Shown: positions 16,882 to 24,104 of the stretch, piece by piece
Position numbering within the stretch: position 1 is the first letter of the stretch
Layout: every line of letters begins with the position of its first letter
Assembly (NCBI GenBank): GCA_002328485.1
Contig: DCUF01000036.1
Span: 1 to 37,523, forward strand
Direction: 5' to 3'
Source of the DNA: Deltaproteobacteria bacterium UBA2221
GTDB taxonomy: Bacteria > Desulfobacterota > Syntrophorhabdia > Syntrophorhabdales > WCHB1-27
DNA length: 37,523 bases
The notes under the pieces: generated by a model
Seen by the model: the letters and a program-made list of their open reading frames with translations, nothing else
The model's database searches: none
What the model was told of the DNA's origin: nothing
Program-made: the position numbers and the translations under genes

Positions 16882-18018
16882 TTACGCTCCTACCAGCTCG
16901 TATAACCTGTCAATTGCCTTCTCCGTGGCTGCTTCCGTCACAACATGGACACCGCCGGAGCGGAATATCTCCCAGGTCTCCTCCTGCCGATTGCCCAAGG
17001 CCTTCGCCACGATCGGTATCTTGACCTTATGTTCGTGGATATAGCGAACCACCCCTTTGGCACCTTCATGAATGGGATTGATGCCGCCATAGACATTTAT
17101 AAAGATGGCCCTTAGATCGGGCTTCATCATGACCAGCTCCATACATTTATAGAGGAGATCAGCCGTGATGCCCCCGCCCGTTTCCAGGAAGTTGGCCGGC
17201 TTCATTCTCTGACCGATGATGTCCATGGAGGCCATACCGAGACCCGCGCCCGATGAGATCAGGCCTATGTCACCGTCCAGGTCCACATAAGAGACCCCTA
17301 TCTCCCTGCCCCGGCGCTCGATGGGATTTTCGATCCGGTCGATCCGGTCGGGGAGGGGCAGACGGACCCTGGAGAGGGCCGAATCATCCACCTCCAGTAC
17401 CGCGTCGACGGCCATAAGTCCACCGTTGGGGAGGACGACAAGGGGGTTGATCTCAGCGATAAGCGCCTCATAGCGCAGCGCCACGTTATAGAGCTGGCCG
17501 ATCACATCGCTCCATGGCGTGATGAGCTGCTGGTTCAGTCCGAGCCGGCGCAGGAGGGAGCGGGACAGATACGGATAGTAGCCGAACGTGGGCTCGATGT
17601 GGATCGCGGCAATCTTCTCGGGGGCACTTCTGGCTGTCTCCTCGATGAGGACCCCACCCTCAGTGCTCACGACGATCACAGGTTTTCCCGAGTAACTGTC
17701 GATGGTAAAGCCGAGGTAAAACTCCTGTGCGATCTCCACCTTCTCACAGACCAATATCTTTCTCACGGGAAGACCCTTGATCTCAGAGCTGAGCAAGGCC
17801 TCGGCCAGGTCTTTCAGCTCGTCGGCGGTGGACGCTACCTTGATGCCCCCTGCCAGCCCCCTGCCCCCCACCAAAACCTGGGCTTTGAGAACCACCGGGT
17901 ACCCTATCTCCCCGGCCACCTGAAGGGCCTCGTGCATGGAAGTCGCCACGGCACGACGGGGGACAGGTATGCGGTTCTGTTCGAAAATGTCTAATGCCTC
18001 GTATTCATGAAGTCTCAT
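16882..18018 (-). CDS. sucC: Succinyl-CoA synthetase beta-like (acid-CoA ligase) subunit
   Basis: The protein has 378 residues, slightly short of the usual 385-400. The N-terminal ATP-grasp domain begins MRLHEYEALDIFEQNRIPVP and includes VLKAQVLVGGRGLAGGIK. The metal-binding AEINPLVV and VDAVLEVDD segments follow. The C-terminal ligase domain has GLISSGAGLGMASMDII, FLETGGGI and INVYGGI. It supplies the nucleotide site for the alpha subunit encoded next. It is the first gene of the pair, transcribed from a strong promoter at 18062-18090 and divergent from a GntR regulator, so regulation by that protein is likely. Confidence 0.9.
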   Translation of the reverse strand: MRLHEYEALDIFEQNRIPVPRRAVATSMHEALQVAGEIGYPVVLKAQVLVGGRGLAGGIKVASTADELKDLAEALLSSEIKGLPVRKILVCEKVEIAQEFYLGFTIDSYSGKPVIVVSTEGGVLIEETARSAPEKIAAIHIEPTFGYYPYLSRSLLRRLGLNQQLITPWSDVIGQLYNVALRYEALIAEINPLVVLPNGGLMAVDAVLEVDDSALSRVRLPLPDRIDRIENPIERRGREIGVSYVDLDGDIGLISSGAGLGMASMDIIGQRMKPANFLETGGGITADLLYKCMELVMMKPDLRAIFINVYGGINPIHEGAKGVVRYIHEHKVKIPIVAKALGNRQEETWEIFRSGGVHVVTEAATEKAIDRLYELVGA

Positions 18019-18061
18019 AGGTTCGCCTTCTTAGATTTTGTTTTCCTGCTTCGCGCGCAAG

Positions 18062-18090
18062 AGTATAGAATCGGCGCAGTCGGATGTCAA
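18062..18090 (-). promoter_or_regulatory. Strong sigma-70 promoter for sucC-sucD
   Basis: On the minus strand, TTGACA (18085-18090), a 17-bp spacer and TATACT (18062-18067), followed by a leader of about 35 nt to the sucC ATG. It is nearly consensus. Confidence 0.85.
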
Positions 18091-18134
18091 TGAAAATGAT
18101 CAACTATTCAACCAAAAATCAATGAGTTTGGTCG

Positions 18135-18175
18135 AATTCAAAATTTAATTGCAAATCTGATTGAATTGCTATAAG
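18135..18175 (+). promoter_or_regulatory. Extended -10 promoter and AT-rich inverted repeat before gntR
   Basis: TGCTATAAG gives an extended -10 (TATAAG at 18170-18175) for the GntR gene starting at 18220; the -35 region is poor. Inverted repeats AATTCAA (18135-18141) and TTGAATT (18161-18167) lie just upstream, in the middle of the divergent region, and could be the GntR operator (inference). Confidence 0.5.
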
Positions 18176-18219
18176 CTTACGATGCTTCTAGAAATTAAGA
18201 TAACCTTCGAGGTACAGTT

Positions 18220-18921
18220 ATGACCAAAACGATCAAAGGGAAAGCGACAGAACAGCCGCCTGACAGCAGCCAGATCGCCTATCAGGGAATCAGACGGATG
18301 CTCTATAGCAAGGAACTCGTTCCAGGACAAAAGATCGCCAATCGGGACCTTGCAGAAAAACTGAAGCTGAGTGCCACCCCCGTAGTCCAGGCCTTGAAAT
18401 GGCTTGAGATGCAGGGATACGTACGCCACGAGCCGAACCGCGGCTATTACATGGCCCCCTTCAGCATCGAGGAGATCGAGGAGATCTACGAGATGAGGGA
18501 GCTTATCGAACCCTCTCTTATCCCCGCCACCATTCAGAACCTCAATAAGGAAGGGCTGAACAAGTTGAAGCTGGCTCTGGAGGCCCATCTGTCTGCGGAA
18601 CGGGAGTTCTACTTGAAGGAGCGGCTCTTTAGAAACAGGGAGTTCCACCTTACCCTGGCTTCGCTCTCCGGGAAGGGCACCCAGATTCGAACCTTACAGA
18701 ACGTATTTGATATGCTTTTCCTGAAGTATGGCGGCAACTATTTTCCCATGTCTTCACTCTCTGCCACGGATCAGGCCCACCAGGAGATCTATGACGCTGT
18801 CGCTTTACGCAGTCTTGACCGGGCGCAAACCGTTCTCAAGAATCATCTCACCAACGTGAAGGTACAGGTCGTTTCCAGCGTCAAGAAGATGCTGGCAGAG
18901 CAGGAAAAATCAGAATTCTAA
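18220..18921 (+). CDS. GntR-family transcriptional regulator, FCD subfamily
   Basis: The protein has 233 residues. The winged helix-turn-helix spans about residues 18-82 (IAYQGIRRMLYSKELVPGQKI, RDLAEKLKLSATPVVQALKWLEMQGYV). The FCD-type effector domain follows (EEIEEIYEMRELIEPSLI, FRNREFHLTLASLS, HQEIYDAVALRS, LKNHLTNVK), with its polar site residues in the expected order. GAGGT lies 6 nt before the ATG. It is divergent from sucCD and 81 bp upstream of the AbfD-type dehydratase on the same strand, so both are the natural targets. The likely effector is an organic acid or its CoA ester (inference). Confidence 0.9.
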   Translation: MTKTIKGKATEQPPDSSQIAYQGIRRMLYSKELVPGQKIANRDLAEKLKLSATPVVQALKWLEMQGYVRHEPNRGYYMAPFSIEEIEEIYEMRELIEPSLIPATIQNLNKEGLNKLKLALEAHLSAEREFYLKERLFRNREFHLTLASLSGKGTQIRTLQNVFDMLFLKYGGNYFPMSSLSATDQAHQEIYDAVALRSLDRAQTVLKNHLTNVKVQVVSSVKKMLAEQEKSEF

Positions 18922-19002
18922 AGCAGGGTGATCTCCCGTCATACCCGATGGGGGCACATGCCTTGTCGTTATGAAGTATCTTAAACCAAGGAGGATAGCA
19001 CT

Positions 19003-20439
19003 ATGGGTCTTATGACAAAAGACGAGTATATCGAATCGATCAGGGCTCTCAAACCCGTTGCCTATATGTTTGGAGAGCGCGTTACCAACATCGTGGACAA
19101 CCCTCGCCTCCGCGCCGGCATCGAGGCAACAGGCGCAACCTACGAACTGGCGAGCAAGCCGGAGAATCGAGACCTCATGGTCACCATGAGTCCGCTGATC
19201 AATGAGCCGGTAAGCAGGTTCAACCTCCCCCCTGGAAGCACCGAGGATCTCGTGGCCCGGGTTAAGGTCAACCGGATGGTTGCAAACTATGTAGGGACCT
19301 GCCACCAGCGCTGCACCGGCCTCGATTGTCTGTCAACCCTTGCCATCGTGACCTACGACATCGATCAGAAGTATGGGACCAGCTACAACAAGAACTTTCT
19401 CGAATTCCTCAAGCACATGCAGAAAAATGACCTGACGGGAAATGCAGGCGTCACTGATGTCAAGGGCGACCGGTCGCTCAACCCCCACGAGCAGGTCGAT
19501 AAGGACATGTTCCTCAGGGTCGTTGAGAAGCGTGACGACGGTATCGTCGTGAGAGGCGCGAAGGCCCATCAGACGGGCTCCCTTTCATCCCACGAGATCA
19601 TCGTTCTCCCGACCCGTGCCATGTCAAAGGAAGATAAAGATTACGCCGTTTCCTTTGCCATCCCTTCTGATACCCCTGGGCTTATCCATGTGGTGGGTCG
19701 GTCGAGTCTGGATATGCGCGAGATAGACGGCGCCGACTGCGGAAACGTCTACTATTCCAAGTATTGCCCCACCCTCATTTTTGATGATGTGTTCGTGCCC
19801 TGGAACCGCGTCTTCTGCTGCGGGGAATCGGAATTTGCCTCAGACCTGGTCATCAAATTTTCCTCTTTCCACCGGCAGAGCCACGGCGGCTGTAAATCGG
19901 GCAAGATCGACTGCATGATCGGAACGGCCCTGACCCTTATGGATTACAACGGGACAGCGAAGGTGAGCCACCTCAAACAGAAGGTCATCGACATGATCCA
20001 TCGTGCTGAAACCCTGTACGCCTGCTGCCTGGCTTCGTCCTATGAAGGAAAGGCGCAGCCATCGGGTGCCTACTTCATCGATACGGTTCTCGCCAATGCC
20101 TCCAAGATCCATGAAGGCAAGGAGATGGCTGAGGCGACGAGGCTTATGATCGATGCGTGTGGAGGATTTGTTGCAGACCTGCCCTCCGACCGAGACTTCG
20201 CAAACCCTGAGGTCGGCGATCTTCTGAAGAAGTATCTCAAGGCCGTGGACAATGTGCCGGTCGAGAAACGGGTGAAGATGTATAGGCTCGCCGAAAAGCT
20301 TGCCCTGGAGAGTGCCGATACGATCTCGGATATCCACGGTGGCGGCTCCCCTGAGGCCCATAGGGTGACTATCTTCAGGGAAACCAATATCAACAGCAAG
20401 AAGAAGTCTGCAAAGAGACTGGCCGGAATTACCGATTAG
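19003..20439 (+). CDS. 4-Hydroxybutyryl-CoA dehydratase family protein (AbfD-like)
   Basis: FAD and [4Fe-4S] radical dehydratase family (HpaB/AbfD), 478 residues. The cluster ligands known from the Clostridium aminobutyricum enzyme (C99, C103, H292, C299) are all here with the right spacing: C100 and C104 in CHQRC, and H290 and C297 in HRQSHGGC. The glutamine between the first two cysteines and the lysine after the last are kept. As I recall the clostridial enzyme, the active-site tyrosine 4 residues after the ligand His is replaced by His (H294) here. The substrate may therefore differ from 4-hydroxybutyryl-CoA. A strong Shine-Dalgarno (AAGGAGG) precedes the ATG, and a strong terminator follows. 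The neighbours are CoA ligases and GntR. Confidence 0.88.
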   Translation: MGLMTKDEYIESIRALKPVAYMFGERVTNIVDNPRLRAGIEATGATYELASKPENRDLMVTMSPLINEPVSRFNLPPGSTEDLVARVKVNRMVANYVGTCHQRCTGLDCLSTLAIVTYDIDQKYGTSYNKNFLEFLKHMQKNDLTGNAGVTDVKGDRSLNPHEQVDKDMFLRVVEKRDDGIVVRGAKAHQTGSLSSHEIIVLPTRAMSKEDKDYAVSFAIPSDTPGLIHVVGRSSLDMREIDGADCGNVYYSKYCPTLIFDDVFVPWNRVFCCGESEFASDLVIKFSSFHRQSHGGCKSGKIDCMIGTALTLMDYNGTAKVSHLKQKVIDMIHRAETLYACCLASSYEGKAQPSGAYFIDTVLANASKIHEGKEMAEATRLMIDACGGFVADLPSDRDFANPEVGDLLKKYLKAVDNVPVEKRVKMYRLAEKLALESADTISDIHGGGSPEAHRVTIFRETNINSKKKSAKRLAGITD

Positions 20440-20456
20440 TCACAACCCCTGCAAAC

Positions 20457-20493
20457 AAAAGCCGGCGGGCTGGATGACGGCTCGCCGGCTTTT
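20457..20493 (+). terminator. Intrinsic terminator of the AbfD-like gene
   Basis: AAAAGCCGGCG (20457-20467) pairs perfectly with CGCCGGCTTTT (20483-20493), and a further GTTT follows. The A-rich 5' and T-rich 3' flanks make it potentially bidirectional. It starts 17 nt after the stop codon. The 20498-20680 stretch after it shows no gene. Confidence 0.92.
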
Positions 20494-20680
20494 GTTTGGC
20501 CACTCTTGCGCCTTTTTTCATAACAATGGGCACCACTCTCGTTGGTGACCCCTGATTCCCCGTGTCACGTCAGACACCCCTTTCTTTGCCGTCCGAAATG
20601 ATCCTTGAGTTATTCCAGCTCTTGTTTTGAATATCTCTTTGAAACGTATATTTGCGTCAATTCAGGTGGGGTGAACCGCT

Positions 20681-20946
20681 ATGGGAAGAAAAACCACAGG
20701 CAAAACCGCAAAGCGCCTCCTAAATGCTGCCGCGGAGGTGTTTGCGGAAAGAGATTACCGGAGCGCTACGGTCTCGGAGATCTGCCGACTTGCAGGGACG
20801 AACATCTCAGCCGTCAACTATCACTTTCGGGATAAGGAAACCTCTACGCAGAAGCCTGGCGTCATGCCTTCTCAGAGCCAATCAAGGCTCACCCCCCCAG
20901 TACGTCAGAAAGCAGGATGACGAGGATAAGAGACTCGATCAACTGA
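20681..20946 (+). pseudogene. Truncated and frameshifted TetR-family regulator
   Basis: The frame from ATG 20681 encodes a full TetR helix-turn-helix: residues 8-54 include RLLNAAAEVFAERDYRSATV, ICRLAGTNISAVNYHF and RDKET. After that, the family sequence LYAEAWRHAFSE continues in the next frame from about 20842, implying loss of one base within the short C run (GAAACCTCTAC). The shifted frame ends at TGA 20944-20946, giving only about 88 residues in total instead of the usual 190-230. The entire ligand-binding domain is missing, and REP-like hairpins begin 45 bp later. It is a decayed gene, possibly once a regulator of the neighbouring operons. Confidence 0.8.
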
Positions 20947-20990
20947 AGATATTCGACGAGCAGGTTACCTTTACATAACTCACGGTGTCC

Positions 20991-21039
20991 AACCGCTTTG
21001 AGCGGTTCATGTCGTCAATCCCCCGGCTCTGCCGGGGGA
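20991..21039. repeat. Tandem hairpins, REP-like or IS200/IS605-end-like
   Basis: The first hairpin is AACCGCT-TTG-AGCGGTT (20991-21007). Eleven nt later comes a second hairpin, TCCCCCGGC-TCT-GCCGGGGGA (21019-21039). Both stems are perfect with 3-nt loops. Neither is followed by a T-run, so a terminator is less likely than a REP element or the residual end of an IS200/IS605-type element. No transposase is present. The 21040-21137 stretch after it is AT-rich without a gene. Confidence 0.6.
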
Positions 21040-21137
21040 TAAGCGCCGATTATCTATCCCGTCATATCAGACACTTATCCTTGCTTAATGATATCAAATA
21101 TTAGTTATATGTGATAAGTCACTATAATTATAGATCT

Positions 21138-21920
21138 TCATTTGACAATGGTGAATGAGTCCTGAAGGTTTCCCAGACTGTCCTTCACGGTGAATAGATA
21201 GCCCTTCCCCTTTCTTCTCGCAACGATATACCCCGGTTGTCCATCTTCGAAGAACAGGTATGATACAAGCCGGCTCCGGGGCGCGATGACATAGGTCACC
21301 CCGTCTTTGACGCTTTTACGATAGGCATGCTCGTGGCCCGCCACTACCAGAGACACCCTGTTTTGGGCGAGTATTTTGTGGAGCACATCCCTGGCCTCCT
21401 CGTACCGATCCAGGGCGTGGAGACGCACGATCGGGTAAAGGGGCTGATGGAGGAACACGAACTTATAGCGAAAAGACCTCTTTAGTTCCCGGCTCAGCCA
21501 GGACAGTTGATTCCCTGAAATCCTGCGTTTCTCATCGGGAAGCTCGGTATTGAGAATAATGAAGAGCGTATCCCCTTCGGAAAAGGAGTAATACATTTCG
21601 GCAAAAAACTTCAGATAGACCTGGATCGACTTCGCGTCCTTTATGTCATTATTTCCAGGCGCAAGGTGGAGCGTCTTGCCTGAACCGGTCAGTTCGAAGA
21701 ATTTCTTCCACTGTGCCACGTTTCCCGGCGAGTTGATTGCATCACCAACGTGGATGATCGTCTCCAGCTTCTCATCTTCTATTCTCTCGATAATGTCTCT
21801 GTAGACCGAGTCTCGGGCGCCCACGTGGGAATCGGCTACAATCGCAAACTGCTGCGCCCACGCCCACAGGGGAAGGCAAAGCATGAGTGTAAGCAGAACA
21901 AGAATCGGCATCCTTTTCAT
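21138..21920 (-). CDS. Exported calcineurin-like metallophosphoesterase
   Basis: The protein has 260 residues from the ATG at 21920, which opens directly onto a signal peptide (MKRMPILVLLTLMLCLP... WAWAQ). An upstream GTG at 21962 would add 14 residues unlike a leader. Metallophosphoesterase motifs are in order: FAIVADSHVG (D-x-H), IIHVGDAIN (GD), APGNND (GNND), a central FLHQPLYP, and VVAGHEHAYRK (GHEH). The Asp, Asn and His metal ligands are intact, so it should be a periplasmic dinuclear-metal phosphatase or phosphodiesterase. It is divergent from the acyl-CoA synthetase operon, and no functional link is evident. Confidence 0.88.
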   Translation of the reverse strand: MKRMPILVLLTLMLCLPLWAWAQQFAIVADSHVGARDSVYRDIIERIEDEKLETIIHVGDAINSPGNVAQWKKFFELTGSGKTLHLAPGNNDIKDAKSIQVYLKFFAEMYYSFSEGDTLFIILNTELPDEKRRISGNQLSWLSRELKRSFRYKFVFLHQPLYPIVRLHALDRYEEARDVLHKILAQNRVSLVVAGHEHAYRKSVKDGVTYVIAPRSRLVSYLFFEDGQPGYIVARRKGKGYLFTVKDSLGNLQDSFTIVK

Positions 21921-22033
21921 TTCAGTCGTACCGTTTACCTGAACCTCATGAATATACAACACCGAATGTGCAAAAGGAAATGTTCACCTTTTTGATTCGT
22001 TGTGGTAGAGATTGAAGGAGGAGTGAACGTACG

Positions 22034-23443
22034 CTGGCGATAAGCGATAAAATTCACGCCCTTTTCTCCCCCCAGTCCATCGCCGTTATCGGCGCCTCGG
22101 ATAGCTTCGGCAAACTTGGGTACCATGTCATGAAAAGTCTGGTGGGCAACTACCGGGGCGCGATATATCCTGTAAATCCCAACAGCAAACAGGCTTGGGG
22201 CATCGACTGCTGGTCTTCTCTGACCTCCATCACCGGCGTTGTTGACCTAGCCGTTATCGTCGTACCGGCCTCTCTCGTCCCTGAAACCCTTCATGAATGC
22301 GGCAAAAAGGGAGTCAAAGGGGTCGTTCTCATCACCGCGGGCTTTCGGGAAATAGAGGATGAGCTGGGCGGTCTTCTTGAGGATGAGATAAAGAAGATCG
22401 CCCAGTTGTACGATCTCCCCATCATCGGCCCCAACACCTTTGGTTTTGTCAATCGTACGGCCGGGGTGAACGCCTCGTTCACGTCGGAATTCTCCCTCAT
22501 CCGTAAAGGAGGAGTCTCCCTCATAAGCCAGAGCGGCGGTATCTGCCATCTGTGCGGCTTTCTCGCAATAGAGCAAGGGCTTGGGATGTCAGCCCTCATG
22601 AGCCTCGGGAACCGGTGCAACTTCGATTTTCCGGAGGCCCTCACCTATTTCATTGATCATGACGACGCCACCAAGGTGGTGGCCCTTTACATCGAAGGGC
22701 TTGATATGCCCCGGCATCTCATCGAGACCGCTCAGTCTCTACGAGGGAAAAAGCCCATCGTAGCCCTCAAGGCAGGCAGGAGCGAGAAGGGCGACAGCGC
22801 CAGCCGTTTTCACACCGGTTCCATGGCTGGCAACCATCAGATATGGAAGGGTGCCCTCAAACAGGCCGGAATCCTTGCGGTTGACACAGCAGAAGAGCTG
22901 ATCGACACCGCAAAGGCCCTTGATTCCTGCCCCCTGCCTGCCGGGCCCCGTATCGCCATTCTTTCGGGTCAGGCAGGTCCGGGGATGATCGCCGCGGATA
23001 CTATCGACCGGGCGGGTCTCCAACTCTCAAACTTTACCACGGAAACCCAGGAGGTGATCAACAGACTGTTGCCTCCCATCGCCATCCGTACGAACCCGGT
23101 TGACATGGGACCGGCATGGTACAGCCCGAAAGACATGCTCCATATCCTCAGCGCTACCCTCGATGACGATGGGACCGATGGGGTCATCTTTCTCGCCATG
23201 TACGCATCGGCAAACCTGAAGCTTGCCGAGGAGCTCCTGAGAGAGTTTGAGGAATCCGATACCTTCCCCAAACCCGTTATGGCCTGCTTCACGGCCCCAC
23301 CGGGGGTCTGGGATCATGCCATCCAGGAAATAGACGGGCAAAAGGGTATGGTCGTTCTGCCTACCCCTGAACGGGCGGTGAAGGCAATGGGCAATTTATG
23401 GAGGATGAAAACGCTTTTGGAGGGGAGGGTACAGAGTGGATAG
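22034..23443 (+). CDS. ADP-forming acyl-CoA (acetate-CoA) synthetase alpha subunit
   Basis: CoA-binding subunit of the NDP-forming acyl-CoA synthetase family, making ATP from an acyl-CoA. Homology begins before the first ATG (22130): the in-frame codons upstream encode SIAVIGASDSFGKLGYHV, the family's N-terminal Rossmann motif. The frame is open from 22016, with no ATG, GTG or TTG in that part. A CTG at 22034 lies 12 nt after a strong AGGAGG. Alternatively, a GTG at 22023 with a one-base deletion (GTGAACGT for GTGAAACGT) would restore a normal start. Later motifs are SQSGGICHLCGF, MSLGNRCNFD, the phosphohistidine segment FHTGSMAGNHQIWKG, and SGQAGPGMIAADT. The beta subunit overlaps by 8 bp. 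Confidence 0.85.
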   Translation: MAISDKIHALFSPQSIAVIGASDSFGKLGYHVMKSLVGNYRGAIYPVNPNSKQAWGIDCWSSLTSITGVVDLAVIVVPASLVPETLHECGKKGVKGVVLITAGFREIEDELGGLLEDEIKKIAQLYDLPIIGPNTFGFVNRTAGVNASFTSEFSLIRKGGVSLISQSGGICHLCGFLAIEQGLGMSALMSLGNRCNFDFPEALTYFIDHDDATKVVALYIEGLDMPRHLIETAQSLRGKKPIVALKAGRSEKGDSASRFHTGSMAGNHQIWKGALKQAGILAVDTAEELIDTAKALDSCPLPAGPRIAILSGQAGPGMIAADTIDRAGLQLSNFTTETQEVINRLLPPIAIRTNPVDMGPAWYSPKDMLHILSATLDDDGTDGVIFLAMYASANLKLAEELLREFEESDTFPKPVMACFTAPPGVWDHAIQEIDGQKGMVVLPTPERAVKAMGNLWRMKTLLEGRVQSG

Positions 23444-24086
23444 GTTGCTTATCGGCGTCGAGGCCTTCGATTTCCTCGAGAAGGAGGGCTTTCCTGTTCT
23501 AAACAGTGTTCTCGTCCACGATGCTGATGAGGCCGTAGCGGCTGCGGCCTCAATGGGTTTCCCTGTAACCCTCAAGATCGCTTCTCCCTACGCTATTCAC
23601 AAGACTGACGTGGGTGGGGTGAAAACCCATCTCGCCAGCAAGGAGGCAGTAGCACAGGGATACAGGGGCATCCTGGACAATTTCCAATCACGTTGGCCCG
23701 ATACACGTCCCGACGGCATCATCATCCAAAAGCAGGGACACGGGTTCGAACTGATCGTCGGCACACTCACCGACCCGCAGTTCGGCCCGGTTATCATGGC
23801 TGGCTTAGGAGGAATCTTCGCCGAGGCCTTGAAGGATGTGTCTTTTCGACTCATCCCTATCGAAGCGAGTGATGCCAAGTCTATACTGGAAGACCTGCGA
23901 GGGTACGAAGCGCTCAGGAAGGCGAGGGGAGAAGCAATCGATCTTGCCCTTATCGAGCGTTTTCTGGTCCGTATTTCGGATTGCCTTGCAGGCCACCGCG
24001 AGATTCAAGAGATGGATCTAAATCCGGTCTTTGTTTCTCATCGTGGTGTGGAGATCTGCGACGCAAGGATCAAGATAGGACAATAA
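23436..24086 (+). CDS. ADP-forming acyl-CoA synthetase beta subunit (ATP-grasp)
   Basis: The protein has 216 residues and forms an ATP-grasp domain (ATP-grasp_5 type): EAFDFLEKEGFPV, GFPVTLKIASPYAIHKTDVGG (family signature), IIIQKQGHGFELIVGTLTDPQFGPVIMAGLGGIFAE, and the metal-binding EMDLNPVFV near the end. It binds the nucleotide and completes the two-subunit enzyme with the upstream alpha subunit, converting acyl-CoA, ADP and phosphate to acid, CoA and ATP in the cytosol. The GTG start overlaps the alpha stop by 8 bp, with GGAGGGGAGGG upstream. The aldehyde dehydrogenase gene follows 18 bp later, so the three form an operon. Confidence 0.92.
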   Translation: MDRLLIGVEAFDFLEKEGFPVLNSVLVHDADEAVAAAASMGFPVTLKIASPYAIHKTDVGGVKTHLASKEAVAQGYRGILDNFQSRWPDTRPDGIIIQKQGHGFELIVGTLTDPQFGPVIMAGLGGIFAEALKDVSFRLIPIEASDAKSILEDLRGYEALRKARGEAIDLALIERFLVRISDCLAGHREIQEMDLNPVFVSHRGVEICDARIKIGQ

Positions 24087-24104
24087 AACTAAGCGGGGGG
24101 CAAT

